From contig CAVPLH010000006.1 in NCBI GenBank assembly GCA_963705955.1, positions 124,001 through 188,000 on the forward strand: 64,000 nucleotides of DNA, given 5' to 3'. The position numbers and the translations under genes were made by a program. Origin of the DNA: WHSW01 sp963705955 (GTDB lineage: Bacteria; Actinomycetota; Thermoleophilia; Solirubrobacterales; 70-9). Below are positions 38,136-47,081 of the stretch, piece by piece; position 1 is the first letter of the stretch; every line of letters starts with the position of its first letter. The notes below the pieces were generated by a model. It ran no database searches, had not been told where the DNA came from, and saw only the letters and a program-made list of their open reading frames with translations.

Positions 38136-38828
38136 TCATTCCCAGTGTTCGGCCTCGGGCAGGCCGGCGATCTTGATTCCCGCGTGCGCCTTGTAGCGGG
38201 CGTTGATCGAGATCAGCATCGGCGTCAGCTGCTCGACGATCCGGGCCATCTCGAGCGGGCCCGCGTTGACCGCCCGCAGGCCCGGGATCGCCTCGACGAT
38301 TCGAGCGACCTTGGCCTTGTCGGCTTTGCTGTCACCGCACAGGAGCACGTCCTCGTCGAGGTCCTCTCCGGGGTCGGCGAGCCTCGGCGCGCTCACGGTG
38401 TGAAGCGCCGAGACGACGTCGACCCCCTCGGGGACCATGTCCTGTGCCTGCTGGGCCGCCGAGCCCTGCCAGACGCCGAGCGAGCGCGTCGCCTTGCCGC
38501 CGACCGCCGCGGCGAGCGGGACCGTGCAGTCGACCAGGAGCTGTCCGGGCGCCAGCGCCTCCCGCAGGTTGTTCAGGTTCTCGGACTGGGCCCGGAACGG
38601 CACCGTGAGAAAGACCACCGGCCCCTGCTTCGCGGCGAGCTCGTTCGGCAGCCCTTCGATCTCGGCGTCGGGAAGCTGTTCGGAGAGCTTGCGCGCCGCT
38701 TCGGCGGCGCGGTCCTCGCTGCGCGAGCCGATCACGACGGCGTGGCCGGAACGGGCCCAGCGGAGCGCGAGGCCGTACCCGAGCGCGCCGGTGCCGCCGA
38801 TGATCGGGATCGCATCGCCGCTCGCCAC
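38136..38828 (-). CDS. fno: NADPH-dependent F420 reductase
   Basis: A 230-residue F420:NADP oxidoreductase that moves hydride between NADPH and F420. The N-terminus has the dinucleotide motif IIGGTGALGYGLALRWARSGH followed by IGSRSEDRA, whose Ser/Arg favour the NADP phosphate. VFLTVPFRAQ and LEMARIVEQLTPMLISIN at the C-terminus are typical. The GTG at 38828 is the likely start. First gene of the F420 operon, divergent from an SDR gene. Confidence 0.92.
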   Translation of the reverse strand: MASGDAIPIIGGTGALGYGLALRWARSGHAVVIGSRSEDRAAEAARKLSEQLPDAEIEGLPNELAAKQGPVVFLTVPFRAQSENLNNLREALAPGQLLVDCTVPLAAAVGGKATRSLGVWQGSAAQQAQDMVPEGVDVVSALHTVSAPRLADPGEDLDEDVLLCGDSKADKAKVARIVEAIPGLRAVNAGPLEMARIVEQLTPMLISINARYKAHAGIKIAGLPEAEHWE

Positions 38829-38877
38829 GGCGCGGGAGTGTATTCGCACCGCGGCGCCGCGCCCGGGGCGGCACGCA

Positions 38878-38883
38878 TATGCT
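38878..38883 (+). promoter_or_regulatory. Leaderless -10 box (TATGCT)
   Basis: TATGCT followed by 8 bases and the ATG at 38892, with no ribosome binding site. Confidence 0.5.
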
Positions 38884-38891
38884 GGCCGGCG

Positions 38892-39626
38892 ATGAGGCTC
38901 GAGGGACGCAGGGCGCTGGTCACCGGCGGCGCGAGCGGGATCGGCGCCGCGATCGCGGCCCGGCTCGCTGCCGAGGGGTCCGAGGTCGTGATCGGCGACA
39001 TCAACGATCAGGGCGCGGCCGAGCTCGCCGCGGAGCTGGGGGTCGGCTCGGCGCGGCTCGACGTCACCGAGCCGCAGTCCGCGGTCGACCTGGTCGCCGC
39101 GCACGGGCCGTTCTCGGTTCTGATCAACAACGCCGGCATGGACGAGTTCGGTTTCTTCGCCGACACGGATCCCGGGCAGTGGCAGCGGGTCCTCGCGGTG
39201 AACCTGGTCGGCTGTATCGCCTGCACGCACGCGGCGTTGCCGGCGATGCAGGACGCCGGCTACGGCCGCATCGTCAGCATCGCCTCGGAGGCCGGGCGGG
39301 TCGGCTCGAAGGGCTCGGCGGTCTACTCGGCGGCGAAGGGAGGCGTGATCGCGTTCATGAAGGTGATCGCCCGCGAGGGCGCCCGGTTCGGGATCACCGC
39401 GAACTCGATCGCGCCGGGGCCGATCGAGACCCCGCTGCTGATGGGGGCGCTCGAGTTCGGCGAGATCGGCGAGAAGATCATCGAGACGATGAAGGCCGGA
39501 ACCCAGCTTCGGCGGCTCGGGCAGCCCGAGGAGGTCGCGGCGGCGGTCGCCTTCCTCGCCTCGGACGACGCGTCGTATGTGACAGGCGAGACGCTCGGGG
39601 TCTCCGGCGGCCTGGGGATGGTGTGA
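38892..39626 (+). CDS. Short-chain dehydrogenase/reductase (acyl-CoA type)
   Basis: A 244-residue classical SDR: TGGASGIG cofactor motif, an acidic residue after strand 2 (VIGDIN) favouring NAD, NNAG, and the catalytic S...YSAAK. It ends with LASDDASYVTGETLGVSGG, typical of FabG-like and hydroxyacyl-CoA dehydrogenases. Its stop overlaps the thioesterase-like gene (GTGA), suggesting a shared acyl substrate. Confidence 0.9.
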   Translation: MRLEGRRALVTGGASGIGAAIAARLAAEGSEVVIGDINDQGAAELAAELGVGSARLDVTEPQSAVDLVAAHGPFSVLINNAGMDEFGFFADTDPGQWQRVLAVNLVGCIACTHAALPAMQDAGYGRIVSIASEAGRVGSKGSAVYSAAKGGVIAFMKVIAREGARFGITANSIAPGPIETPLLMGALEFGEIGEKIIETMKAGTQLRRLGQPEEVAAAVAFLASDDASYVTGETLGVSGGLGMV

Positions 39627-40099
39627 GCGGAGAGACCCGGAGGCCGAGCCCGCGGCCGGTCGGAGAGCTCGTCCCCGATGCGGATCGGCCGGCCGAGTCG
39701 ACCTTGCGGCCGGGGCTCGAAGGCAGCCAGGAGTTCACCGTCGAGGACAGGCTGGTCACCGACGTCGGCGGCACGATCGGCGTCCGCGTCCTCTCGACCC
39801 CGGGGATGATCGCGATGATGGAGCGCTGCTCGTCGATCCTCGCCTACAACAACCTGCCGCCGGGGAGGGCGACCGTCGGCTTCGAGGTCTGCGTCAAGCA
39901 CGTCGCCGGCGCCGTTGAGGGATCGGTCTGCACGGTGCGCTCGACCCTGCGCGAGATCGCCGACGACCGCAAGCTGCGCTTCGACGTCGAGGTCACCGAC
40001 GGCGAGCGCACGATCGGCCTCGGCACCCACGAGCGCCGCGCGATCGACATCGGCGCGGTCAACACCGGCGCCCAGCCGGGGCGAACCAGCGCCGATTGA
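39623..40099 (+). CDS. Hot-dog fold thioesterase, FlK-like
   Basis: A 158-residue protein of the fluoroacetyl-CoA thioesterase-like family. RVLSTPGMIAMMERCSSILAYNNLPPG gives the active-site Thr/Glu helix, and VGFEVCVKHVAGAVEGS gives the His strand. The GTG start overlaps the SDR stop (GTGA). Members clear small acyl-CoAs. The substrate here is unknown. Confidence 0.8.
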   Translation: MSGETRRPSPRPVGELVPDADRPAESTLRPGLEGSQEFTVEDRLVTDVGGTIGVRVLSTPGMIAMMERCSSILAYNNLPPGRATVGFEVCVKHVAGAVEGSVCTVRSTLREIADDRKLRFDVEVTDGERTIGLGTHERRAIDIGAVNTGAQPGRTSAD

Positions 40100-41051
40100 T
40101 GACTCTTCCCCCTATGGGGGCGAAAACTGTTCAGCCACGCCCGAGCTCAGGGATCTGGGCGTTGGTCCGGATGCAGCACGGGGTGGTGTCGCGAGGGCAG
40201 TTGATGGAGCAGGGCCTCAGCTCCCGGGCGGTGGAACACCGGATCGCGAACGGGCGTCTGCACCCGATCCACCGCGGCGTGTACGCCGTCGGACGACCGC
40301 AGCTCACCCGCCGCGGCCGATGGATGGCCGCGGTTCTGCGCTGCGGAGCCGGCGCCGCTCTCAGCCACGAAAGCGCAGCGGCTCTGTGGCAGGTTCGTCG
40401 CGAGCGGGAGGGGCCGGTCGAGATCTCCGTTCCCGCCGCTTCGTGTCCCCGGCCGCCCGGGCATCCGCGTTCACCGGCGAGTCGGTCTGGGACCAGGCGA
40501 TCTGCGCATCTGTTCCGGTATCCCGCTCACATGCCCGACCCGTACGCTCGTCGACCTCGCAACACGGCTGCGCGCCGTGGGAGGTCGAGGCTGCCGTCAA
40601 CGAGGCTGACAAACGCGGGTTGGTCGACCCCGAGACGCTCCGATCGGCGCTCGGCCGGCTCACCGGCCAACCGGGCGTCGGTGTTCTGCGCGCCGTCCTC
40701 GACCGTCGCACGTTCGTGCTCACCGACTCCGAGCTCGAGCGTCGCTTTCTGCCGATCGTGCGCCGTGCCGGGCTGCCGCTGCCGGTCACCGGACGGTACG
40801 TGAACGGCTTCAAGGTCGACTTCCTCTGGCCGTCGCTCGGCCTCGTGGTCGAGACCGACGGCCTCCGCTATCACCGCACGCCGGCCCAGCAGGCGAGAGA
40901 CCGGCTCCGCGACCAGACGCACGCCGCGGCCGGCCTGACACCGCTTCGCTTCAGCCACGCCCAGGTCGAGCTCGAGCCGGGCCGCGTCGAGGCGACGCTG
41001 GCGAACGTCGCGCGACGCTTGGCCGTCGGCGGCGCGATGCCTAGTCTCTGA
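40099..41051 (+). CDS. AbiEi-like HTH plus DUF559/Vsr-type endonuclease domain protein (two frameshifts)
   Basis: About 316 residues after correction. The N-terminal part (IWALVRMQHGVVSRGQLMEQGLSSRAVEHRI, then HRGVYAVG) is the winged helix found in AbiEi-type proteins. The C-terminal part (YVNGFKVDFLWPSLGLVVETDGLRYH, then RDRLRDQTHAAAG) is a DUF559-type PD-(D/E)XK domain with Asp in KVDF and Glu in VETDG. The middle (GIRVHRRVGLGPGDLR, TCPTRTLVDLATRL) is in a third frame. One extra C near 40447-40450 and one extra G near 40579-40581 account for both shifts. No partner gene is evident. Confidence 0.75.
41042..41047 (+). promoter_or_regulatory. Leaderless -10 box (TAGTCT)
   Basis: TAGTCT followed by 7 bases and the ATG at 41055, with no ribosome binding site. 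It lies inside the last codons of the upstream gene. Confidence 0.45.
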
Positions 41052-41054
41052 GTC

Positions 41055-41990
41055 ATGCGCGAGCTGCCCGAAAGCGTCCGGATCCGCGAGGTCGGGCCCC
41101 GGGACGGCTTCCAGAACGAGCCCGAGGTGATCCCGACGGCGGAGAAGGTGCGGCTGATCGGGATGCTCGGCGCGGCCGGCCTGCGGCGGATCGAGCTGAC
41201 CTCGTTCGTGCGACCCGATGTGATCCCCCAGCTCGCCGACGCCGAGCGGGTCCTGAGCGCCTACGACCGCCTCGACGGGGTCGCCTACTCCGTCCTGATC
41301 CCGAACGAGCGCGGGCTCGATCGCGCGCTCGCGCACCGCGAGCGCTTCGACGAGGTCAACCTCTTTCTGTCCGCATCCGAGACGCACAACCGAGAGAACG
41401 TCAATCGGTCGATCGCCGACTCGCTGGCGGGTCTCGAGCGGGTGATCACGCGGGCCCGGATCGAGGGGCTTCGCTGCGAGGGCGTGATCTCGACCAGCTT
41501 CGGTTGCCCCTATGAGGGCGAGGTGCCCGTCGACCGCGTACTGGAGATCGCCGGCCGGCTGGCGGCGGCCGGGTGCGAGGAGGTCGCGTTCGGCGACACG
41601 ACCGGGATGGCGAACCCGGTCCAGGTGGGCGAGTTCTTCGCCGCGGCGCGTGAGAGCCTTCCCGAGGTCGAGCTGACGGCCCATTTCCACAACACCCGCG
41701 GCCAGGGGCTCGCGAACGTCTACGCCGCGCTCGGAGAGGGGATCGACTCGTTCGAGTCGGCGTTCGGCGAGCTCGGCGGCTGTCCGGTCCCCCCCGGCGC
41801 GACCGGCAACATCTCGACCGAGGATCTCGTCTCGATGCTCGAGGAGATGGGGGTACTTACCGGGGTCGACGTCGCGAAGCTGATCGAGGCTTCGAAGGCT
41901 GTCCAGGATCTGCTCGGCCGGCCGCTCGGCGCGCACGTGCTCACCGCGGGCCCGGTCGATTGGGCGGGCCGCGCGCCTCGCGTAACCTGA
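41055..41990 (+). CDS. mvaB: Hydroxymethylglutaryl-CoA lyase
   Basis: A 311-residue DRE-TIM barrel enzyme that cleaves HMG-CoA to acetyl-CoA and acetoacetate. The metal and substrate motif EVGPRDGFQNE is at the N-terminus. HFHNTRGQG gives the metal-binding His pair, and GGCPVPPGATGNISTEDLV contains the signature Cys of HMG-CoA lyases. It fits leucine or ketone-body breakdown with the acetoacetyl-CoA synthetase and carboxyltransferase genes in this region. Confidence 0.95.
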   Translation: MRELPESVRIREVGPRDGFQNEPEVIPTAEKVRLIGMLGAAGLRRIELTSFVRPDVIPQLADAERVLSAYDRLDGVAYSVLIPNERGLDRALAHRERFDEVNLFLSASETHNRENVNRSIADSLAGLERVITRARIEGLRCEGVISTSFGCPYEGEVPVDRVLEIAGRLAAAGCEEVAFGDTTGMANPVQVGEFFAAARESLPEVELTAHFHNTRGQGLANVYAALGEGIDSFESAFGELGGCPVPPGATGNISTEDLVSMLEEMGVLTGVDVAKLIEASKAVQDLLGRPLGAHVLTAGPVDWAGRAPRVT

Positions 41991-42020
41991 TCGGCCCCGG
42001 TCCACTACGAGGAGGAAGCG

Positions 42021-42062
42021 ATGGCGAAGCGGACGGCGAAGGCGCGCTTGGAGGAGAGCTGA
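42021..42062 (+). CDS. Possible 13-residue upstream ORF
   Basis: GAGGAGGAAGCG followed by ATG gives the best Shine-Dalgarno context in this region. The frame encodes MAKRTAKARLEES and stops 1 base before the next ATG (42064). Either it is a coupled leader ORF, or it is the true start of the SnoaL-like gene with one extra base at the TGA (removing T gives ...ARLEESEMRSDRF). Given the other indels here, both are open. Confidence 0.35.
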   Translation: MAKRTAKARLEES

Positions 42063-42063
42063 G

Positions 42064-42446
42064 ATGCGAAGCGATCGGTTCCGCGCCGCGGCGGAGGCCA
42101 AGGACTTCGAACGCGCCGACGACCTGTTCGCCGCCGACGTCGTCTTCCGCAGCCCGGTCGTCTTCAAGCCCTACGAGGGGCGCGACGCGCTCAAGCTCCT
42201 GCTCGGAGCCGTGCTCCAGGTGTTCGAGGACTTCCGCTACGTCGAGCAGGTCGAGAGCGGCGATTGCGCGGTGCTGATGTTCGAGGCCCGGGTCGGCGAG
42301 AAGCAGCTTCAGGGCGTCGACGTGCTCAGGTTCGGCGCCGACGACCGGATTGTCGAGATGGTGGTGATGGTGCGTCCGATGAGCGGTATGCAGGCGCTCG
42401 CCGAGCGATGCGCCGGCTGCTCGAGACGGCCGGGACCGGCGCCTGA
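42064..42446 (+). CDS. SnoaL-like / NTF2-fold protein (one frameshift at end)
   Basis: About 127 residues: RSDRFRAAAEAKDFERADDLFAADVVF, then a sheet ending DVLRFGADDRIVEMVVMVRPMSGMQALAE, typical of the SnoaL-like family. One G seems to be missing near 42403-42405. Restoring it gives ALAEAMRRLLETAGTGA with a stop at 42446. The substrate is unknown. It shares an operon with the HMG-CoA lyase gene upstream. Confidence 0.75.
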
Positions 42447-42454
42447 GCCGGCGC

Positions 42455-42985
42455 TTGGCGACCACCGTACGAGCGGCGGACGAGGCCGACGCGGAGGCGA
42501 TCGCCGCGGTCGGCGTGGACTCGTGGCGGGAGGGATTTCGGGGCCTGGTGCCGGAGCACGTGAGCCCCGAGCAGGCCTGGAGCGTCGAGGAGGTCAAGCG
42601 GCGGCTCTCGACCCGCGATCGCGAGCGACGCCATGTCCTGGTCGGCGAGACGGACGGCCGGGTCGGTGGCTTCGTCGTCATCGGCCCGTCGCGCGATCCC
42701 GGCGCGACGGTGTCGGTGGGGGAGGTGATGGCGCTGTTCGTCGATCCGTCGGTGTGGCGACAAGGGGTCGGGCGGAGCCTCGTCGACGCGTCGCTCGCGA
42801 TTCTCGCCGGCGACGGCTTCGACGCGGTGACCGTGTGGACGCTGGCCGAGAGCGAGCGCGACATCGCCTTCTACGAGGCGCTCGGCTTCCGGCCCGATGG
42901 CGCCACGCAGCGCCGAGAGAGCCTCGGCGGACCACTCGAGGTCAGGCTGGGACGACCGGTTCGCGGTTCCGGCCGCCGGATATAG
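42455..42985 (+). CDS. GNAT family N-acetyltransferase
   Basis: A 176-residue acetyltransferase. It begins with a TTG (MATTVRAADEADAEAIAAVG), carries EVMALFVDPSVWRQGVGRSL as the acetyl-CoA loop and ends in the TVWTLAESERDIAFYEALGF helix-strand pair. It is 8 bases downstream of the corrected SnoaL-like gene. The acceptor is unknown. Confidence 0.88.
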   Translation: MATTVRAADEADAEAIAAVGVDSWREGFRGLVPEHVSPEQAWSVEEVKRRLSTRDRERRHVLVGETDGRVGGFVVIGPSRDPGATVSVGEVMALFVDPSVWRQGVGRSLVDASLAILAGDGFDAVTVWTLAESERDIAFYEALGFRPDGATQRRESLGGPLEVRLGRPVRGSGRRI

Positions 42986-43022
42986 GCTGCACGGTCCCCG
43001 AACGCTGAGGAGGACGAGACAG

Positions 43023-43908
43023 TTGGAGATCGCCAAGGTGGGAGTGCTGGGCTGCGGCCTGATGGGCCACGGGATCGCGCAGATCTGCGCCCAGGCCGGA
43101 TGGGAGGTCGTCGTCCGCGAGGCCGACCAGGGGGCGCTCGACAAGGGCATCGCGAGGATCGACAAGCAGCTCGCCCGCGCGGTCGAGAAGGGGAAGCTCG
43201 AGCGGGACGACGCGGACTCGATCCGCGCCCGGATCACGCCGACCATGGACTACGCCGACCTCGCCGACTGCGACCTCGTGATCGAGGCGATCACCGAGGA
43301 CCTCGACGGCAAGCTCGAGATGTGGGGCGAGGTCGACGCGATCGTCAAGCCCGAGGCGTTCTTCGCCACCAACACCTCCTCGCTCTCGGTCGCCGACCAG
43401 GCCGCGGCGACCGGCCGGCCGGAGCGCTTCCTCGGCCTGCACTTCTTCAACCCTGCCCAGGTCATGCCGCTGCTCGAGGTCGTCCGGGCGGAGCGAAACG
43501 AGCGACGACGCCTACGAGCTCGGGTTCGCGCTCGGCGAGACGCTCCGCAAGCAGACGGTCGCCGCGGGCGACAACCGCGGCTTCATCGTCAACCGTCTGC
43601 TCGTCCCGTATCTGCTCGACGGGATCCGAGCGTACGAGCAGGGCGTCGGCTCGATCGAGGACATCGATCGGGGGATGATCGCCGGCGCCAGCCACCCGAT
43701 GGGGCCGCTGACGCTCTCCGACTTCGTCGGCCTCGACACGCTCGCATCGATCGCCGACGTGATGGCCGACTACTACGGCGAGGATCGCTTTGCCCAGCCC
43801 GAGACGCTGCGCAAGCTGGTCGATGCCGGCCACTACGGGCGCAAGTCGGGCCGTGGCTTCTACGACTACTCGGGTGAAAGGCCCGTCCCGGTCGAGCCCG
43901 GCGAATAG
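43023..43908 (+). CDS. 3-hydroxyacyl-CoA dehydrogenase (3-hydroxybutyryl-CoA type, one frameshift)
   Basis: About 294 residues after correction, the normal length for the stand-alone NAD-dependent enzyme. GVLGCGLMGHGIAQICAQAGW is the NAD motif; ATNTSSLSV and GLHFFNPAQVMPLLEVV carry the catalytic His; VNRLLVPYLLDGIRAYEQG and SHPMGPLTLSDFVGLD are the C-terminal helical domain. The TTG at 43023 follows GAGGAGGA. One extra A in the AAA run at 43496-43498 breaks the frame. The enzyme could supply or use the C4-CoA pool of Ccr. Confidence 0.92.
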
Positions 43909-43968
43909 TCCCGGACGGATCGATCTCGCTACGCTCGCGGCGACCCCGACCGGGGGGTGGAGGCAAGG

Positions 43969-44736
43969 GTGGACGAGCACTCGTTGAAGCGGATAAGAAA
44001 TGCGCGGTTCTCGCACGCCGTGCGCGGCTACGACCGCCACGAGGTCGACGAGTTCATGCGCGAGCTTGCCGACTGGCTCGAGAGCGGCGGCCACCCCGAC
44101 GTGTCCGCCGAGGTACGCGCGGAGCTCGAGCGGATCGGCGAGCAGACCGGCGCGATTCTGACCGAGGCACACGCGGCGGCCGAGGCGATCCGGGAGGACG
44201 CTTCGGCGGAAGCACGCCAGCACCTCGTCGACGCGAACGTCACCGCCGAGTCGTTGCGGACCTCGGCGGGCGAGTACGCCGAGGAGGCTCGCGAGGACGC
44301 CGACGCCTACGCTCGCAAGAGCCGCGCCGAGGCCGACTCCTACGCTGAGACCGCCCGCGCGGACGCGGACGAGTACGCGGAGGCGACCAACGCCGCGGCC
44401 AACGCGGCCGCCGAGGAGATCCGCACGGAGGCGAGCCGCGACGCGGAGCGGATCGTCGCCGACGCGAATCGACGTCGCTCCGACGTCGAGTCGGTGATCT
44501 CGGATCTCGAGCAGCGTCGTGACGCCGTCGTGGCCGAGCTCGATCGACTCGCGAGCGGGATAGCCGGGACCGCGACCCAGCATCGCGGCGAGCGCCGCGA
44601 TCTCGACGGCGAGCGCGAACCGGCTGCGGACTCGGACCAGGCGAGCGAACCCGCCCAGTCGACCGTCTCGGAGTCCGACGAGGATCCGGACTCCGCGAAG
44701 ACGGTCGAGGCGCGGAGCCTCGCGAAGCCCGACTGA
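43969..44736 (+). CDS. DivIVA-domain coiled-coil protein
   Basis: 255 residues. The N-terminus has the DivIVA/GpsB-like membrane-binding module (LKRIRNARFSHAVRGYDRHEVDEFMRELA), then a long Ala/Glu-rich coiled coil (about residues 60-195) with many AEA/AD repeats and an acidic Ser-rich tail. I chose the GTG at 43969 over 43957 because GGAGGCAAGG is well spaced. Such proteins mark cell poles or septa. The gene is followed 5 bases later by an acyl-CoA carboxylase subunit, as is also seen for Wag31-like proteins linked to lipid synthesis; this link is inferred. Confidence 0.8.
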   Translation: MDEHSLKRIRNARFSHAVRGYDRHEVDEFMRELADWLESGGHPDVSAEVRAELERIGEQTGAILTEAHAAAEAIREDASAEARQHLVDANVTAESLRTSAGEYAEEAREDADAYARKSRAEADSYAETARADADEYAEATNAAANAAAEEIRTEASRDAERIVADANRRRSDVESVISDLEQRRDAVVAELDRLASGIAGTATQHRGERRDLDGEREPAADSDQASEPAQSTVSESDEDPDSAKTVEARSLAKPD

Positions 44737-44741
44737 CCTCG

Positions 44742-46277
44742 ATGGGGACCCGGGTCAGAACGGACTTCGAGCGCGCCGTCGAGGCCGCACTCGCGGGAGG
44801 CCCCGAACGCCATCACGCGAAGACCGCAGAGCAGGGCAAGCTTCCCGTGCGCGAGCGCGTTGCCCGACTGGTCGATCCGGAGTCGTTCACGGAAGAGGGC
44901 CTGCTCGCCAACTGGGACGCCGAGGGGCTCGGGGCCGACGGCGTCGTAACCGGAATGGCGCTGATCGCCGGTCGCAAGGTCTGCCTGATGGCCAACGACC
45001 CGACCGTGAAGGCCGGATCCTGGGGCCCGAAGACGGTCGAGAAGATCCTCCGGATCCAGGAGCGGGCGCTGCGGCTCGAGCTGCCGATGATCTACCTGGT
45101 CGACTCCGCAGGCGCGCGGATCACCGAGCAGGTACAGATGTTCCCCGGTCGCCGCGGCGCCGGACGGATCTTCTACAACGAGGTCGTGCTCTCGGGCCGG
45201 GTGCCGCAGATCTGCCTGCTGTTCGGGCCGTCGGCGGCGGGCGGGGCCTACATCCCGGCGTTCTGCGACGTCGTGATCATGCGCGAGGGCAACGCCTCCA
45301 TGTACCTGGGCTCGCCGCGGATGGCGGAGATGGTGATCGGCGAGAAGGTGACGCTCGAGGAGATGGGCGGGGCGAAGATGCACACCGGCGTCTCGGGCTG
45401 CGGCCACTTCCTCGTCGGCAGCGACGAGGAAGCGATCGATCTCGCGAAGCGATACCTGTCCTACATGCCGGGAAGCTGGCGCGAGACGCCGCCGGCGGCG
45501 CCTCCCGCCGAGCCGGCTGCGGGGCGTTCCGTCGCGGAGATCGTCCCGGATGACGAGAAGACCGCGTTCGACATCAAGGAGTTGATCAGCGCCGTCATCG
45601 ACGCGGATTCGTTCTGCGAGGTCCACGCCCGGTGGGCGAAGGAGCTCGTGGTCGGCTACGCGCGGCTCGACGGCCGCGCGATCGGGATCGTCGCCAACCA
45701 GCCACGCCAGAAGGGCGGGGTCCTGTTCGTCGACTCCGCCGACAAGGCCGCCCGCTTCATCGCCACCTGCAACGCATTCAACATCCCGCTGCTCTTCCTC
45801 GCCGACGTTCCGGGGTTCATGATCGGCACCGACGTCGAGCGCCAGGGGATCATCCGCCATGGGGCGAAGATGATCAGCGCCGTCTCGGAGGCGACCGTGC
45901 CGAAGATCTCGGTGATCGTGCGCAAGGCCTACGGCGCCGGGCTGTACGCGATGGCGGGGCCGGCGTTCGACCCCGACTGCTGCATCGCGCTGCCCTCGGC
46001 GTCGATCGCCGTGATGGGGCCCGAGGCCGCGATCAACGCGGTCTTCTTCAACCAGATCCAGGCGATCGAGGACGAGGCCGAGCGCCGGCGGTTCGTGAAC
46101 GAGAAGCGCGAGCAGTACTCGGCCGACATCGACATCCTCCACCTCGCCTCGGAGATGGTCGTCGATGCGATGATCGACCCCGACTCGCTGCGCGGCCAGC
46201 TGATCGCGCGCTTCGCGCTCGCCGAGGGCCGCGACCGGGAGTTCTCCCGGCGTCGTAACCCGATCACGCCGGCGTGA
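44742..46277 (+). CDS. Acyl-CoA carboxylase, carboxyltransferase (beta) subunit
   Basis: A 511-residue biotin-dependent carboxyltransferase. The first half has VDSAGARITEQVQMFPGRRGAGRIFYNEV and the acyl-CoA oxyanion loop FGPSAAGGAYIPAF. The second half has the biotin-side loop FLADVPGFMIGTDVERQGIIRHGAKMI and VIVRKAYGAGLYAM. Substrate choice (acetyl-, propionyl- or methylcrotonyl-CoA) cannot be fixed. The adjacent HMG-CoA lyase favours a leucine-type pathway, while the ethylmalonyl-CoA route would need propionyl-CoA carboxylase. No biotin-carrying alpha subunit lies in the window. Confidence 0.92.
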   Translation: MGTRVRTDFERAVEAALAGGPERHHAKTAEQGKLPVRERVARLVDPESFTEEGLLANWDAEGLGADGVVTGMALIAGRKVCLMANDPTVKAGSWGPKTVEKILRIQERALRLELPMIYLVDSAGARITEQVQMFPGRRGAGRIFYNEVVLSGRVPQICLLFGPSAAGGAYIPAFCDVVIMREGNASMYLGSPRMAEMVIGEKVTLEEMGGAKMHTGVSGCGHFLVGSDEEAIDLAKRYLSYMPGSWRETPPAAPPAEPAAGRSVAEIVPDDEKTAFDIKELISAVIDADSFCEVHARWAKELVVGYARLDGRAIGIVANQPRQKGGVLFVDSADKAARFIATCNAFNIPLLFLADVPGFMIGTDVERQGIIRHGAKMISAVSEATVPKISVIVRKAYGAGLYAMAGPAFDPDCCIALPSASIAVMGPEAAINAVFFNQIQAIEDEAERRRFVNEKREQYSADIDILHLASEMVVDAMIDPDSLRGQLIARFALAEGRDREFSRRRNPITPA

Positions 46278-47077
46278 GCGGCGCCGAGGCCGAGCCGGCG
46301 CCCGGCCCCGCCGAGGGCTTGCGCTGGGGTCCCAGGGCCGATCTCTGGGTCGAGCACTGGGCCCGCCACGCGGGACCGGCTCGCGAGCTGATCGCCGATC
46401 AGGTTGGGATCGGCCCGGGGACCAGGGTGCTCGACGTCGGCTGCGGCAGCGGCGAGTTCTGCCGCCTGGCGGCCGACCGGGGCGCCGTCGTCAGCGGCGT
46501 CGACGGCGCCGAGGGAATGCTCGAGCGCGCGCGCCGGCTGGTCGGCGAGGCGGACCTGCGGCTCGGGAGGATCGAGAGCCTGCCCTGGGACGACGACGGC
46601 TTCGACGTCGTCAGTGCCTTCAACTCGTTTCAGTTCGCCGCCGAGCGGGTCGCCGGTTTCCGCGAGGCGTGCCGAGTCGCGAGGCCCGGCGGTCTGGTCG
46701 CGGTCTGCGTCTGGGGACCGCGCTCGGCGAATCAGCTCTTGCGGCTGTTCGACGCCGTGCAGGCACTCGCGCCGGGTGCCGGCAGCGACGACGATCGCGC
46801 GCCGCGCTTCGGCGATCCGGGAGTGCTCGAGGGCCTTGCGACCGAGGCCGGGCTGACGGTGCTCGCCACGGGCGAGGTGCCGGTTCCGTACGAGTTGCCG
46901 AACGCCGACACTCTGGTGCGGGCGATGTGGTTCGACGTCGAGCTCCACGACCTGGGGGCGAGCGTCGAGGAGGAGACGATCCGGCGCGCGATCCTCGAGG
47001 CCGCCGCGCCGTTTCTCCGGCCCGACGGCTCGTACGCGTTCTCGAACCTCTTCCGCTGGCTGATCGCCGCGGCCTGA
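46274..47077 (+). CDS. Class I SAM-dependent methyltransferase
   Basis: 267 residues. SAM motif I is VLDVGCGSGEFCRLAADRGA, then the acidic strand VSGVDGAEGMLERAR, and motif II/III around LPWDDDGFDVVSAFNSFQF, typical of ubiE/methyltransferase-11 type enzymes. The GTG start overlaps the carboxylase stop (GTGA). The substrate is unknown. Confidence 0.9.
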   Translation: MSGAEAEPAPGPAEGLRWGPRADLWVEHWARHAGPARELIADQVGIGPGTRVLDVGCGSGEFCRLAADRGAVVSGVDGAEGMLERARRLVGEADLRLGRIESLPWDDDGFDVVSAFNSFQFAAERVAGFREACRVARPGGLVAVCVWGPRSANQLLRLFDAVQALAPGAGSDDDRAPRFGDPGVLEGLATEAGLTVLATGEVPVPYELPNADTLVRAMWFDVELHDLGASVEEETIRRAILEAAAPFLRPDGSYAFSNLFRWLIAAA

Positions 47078-47081
47078 GCGA

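Noticed and set aside
44340..46142. 600-codon minus-strand open frame
   Set aside because: Antisense shadow of the carboxyltransferase and DivIVA genes.
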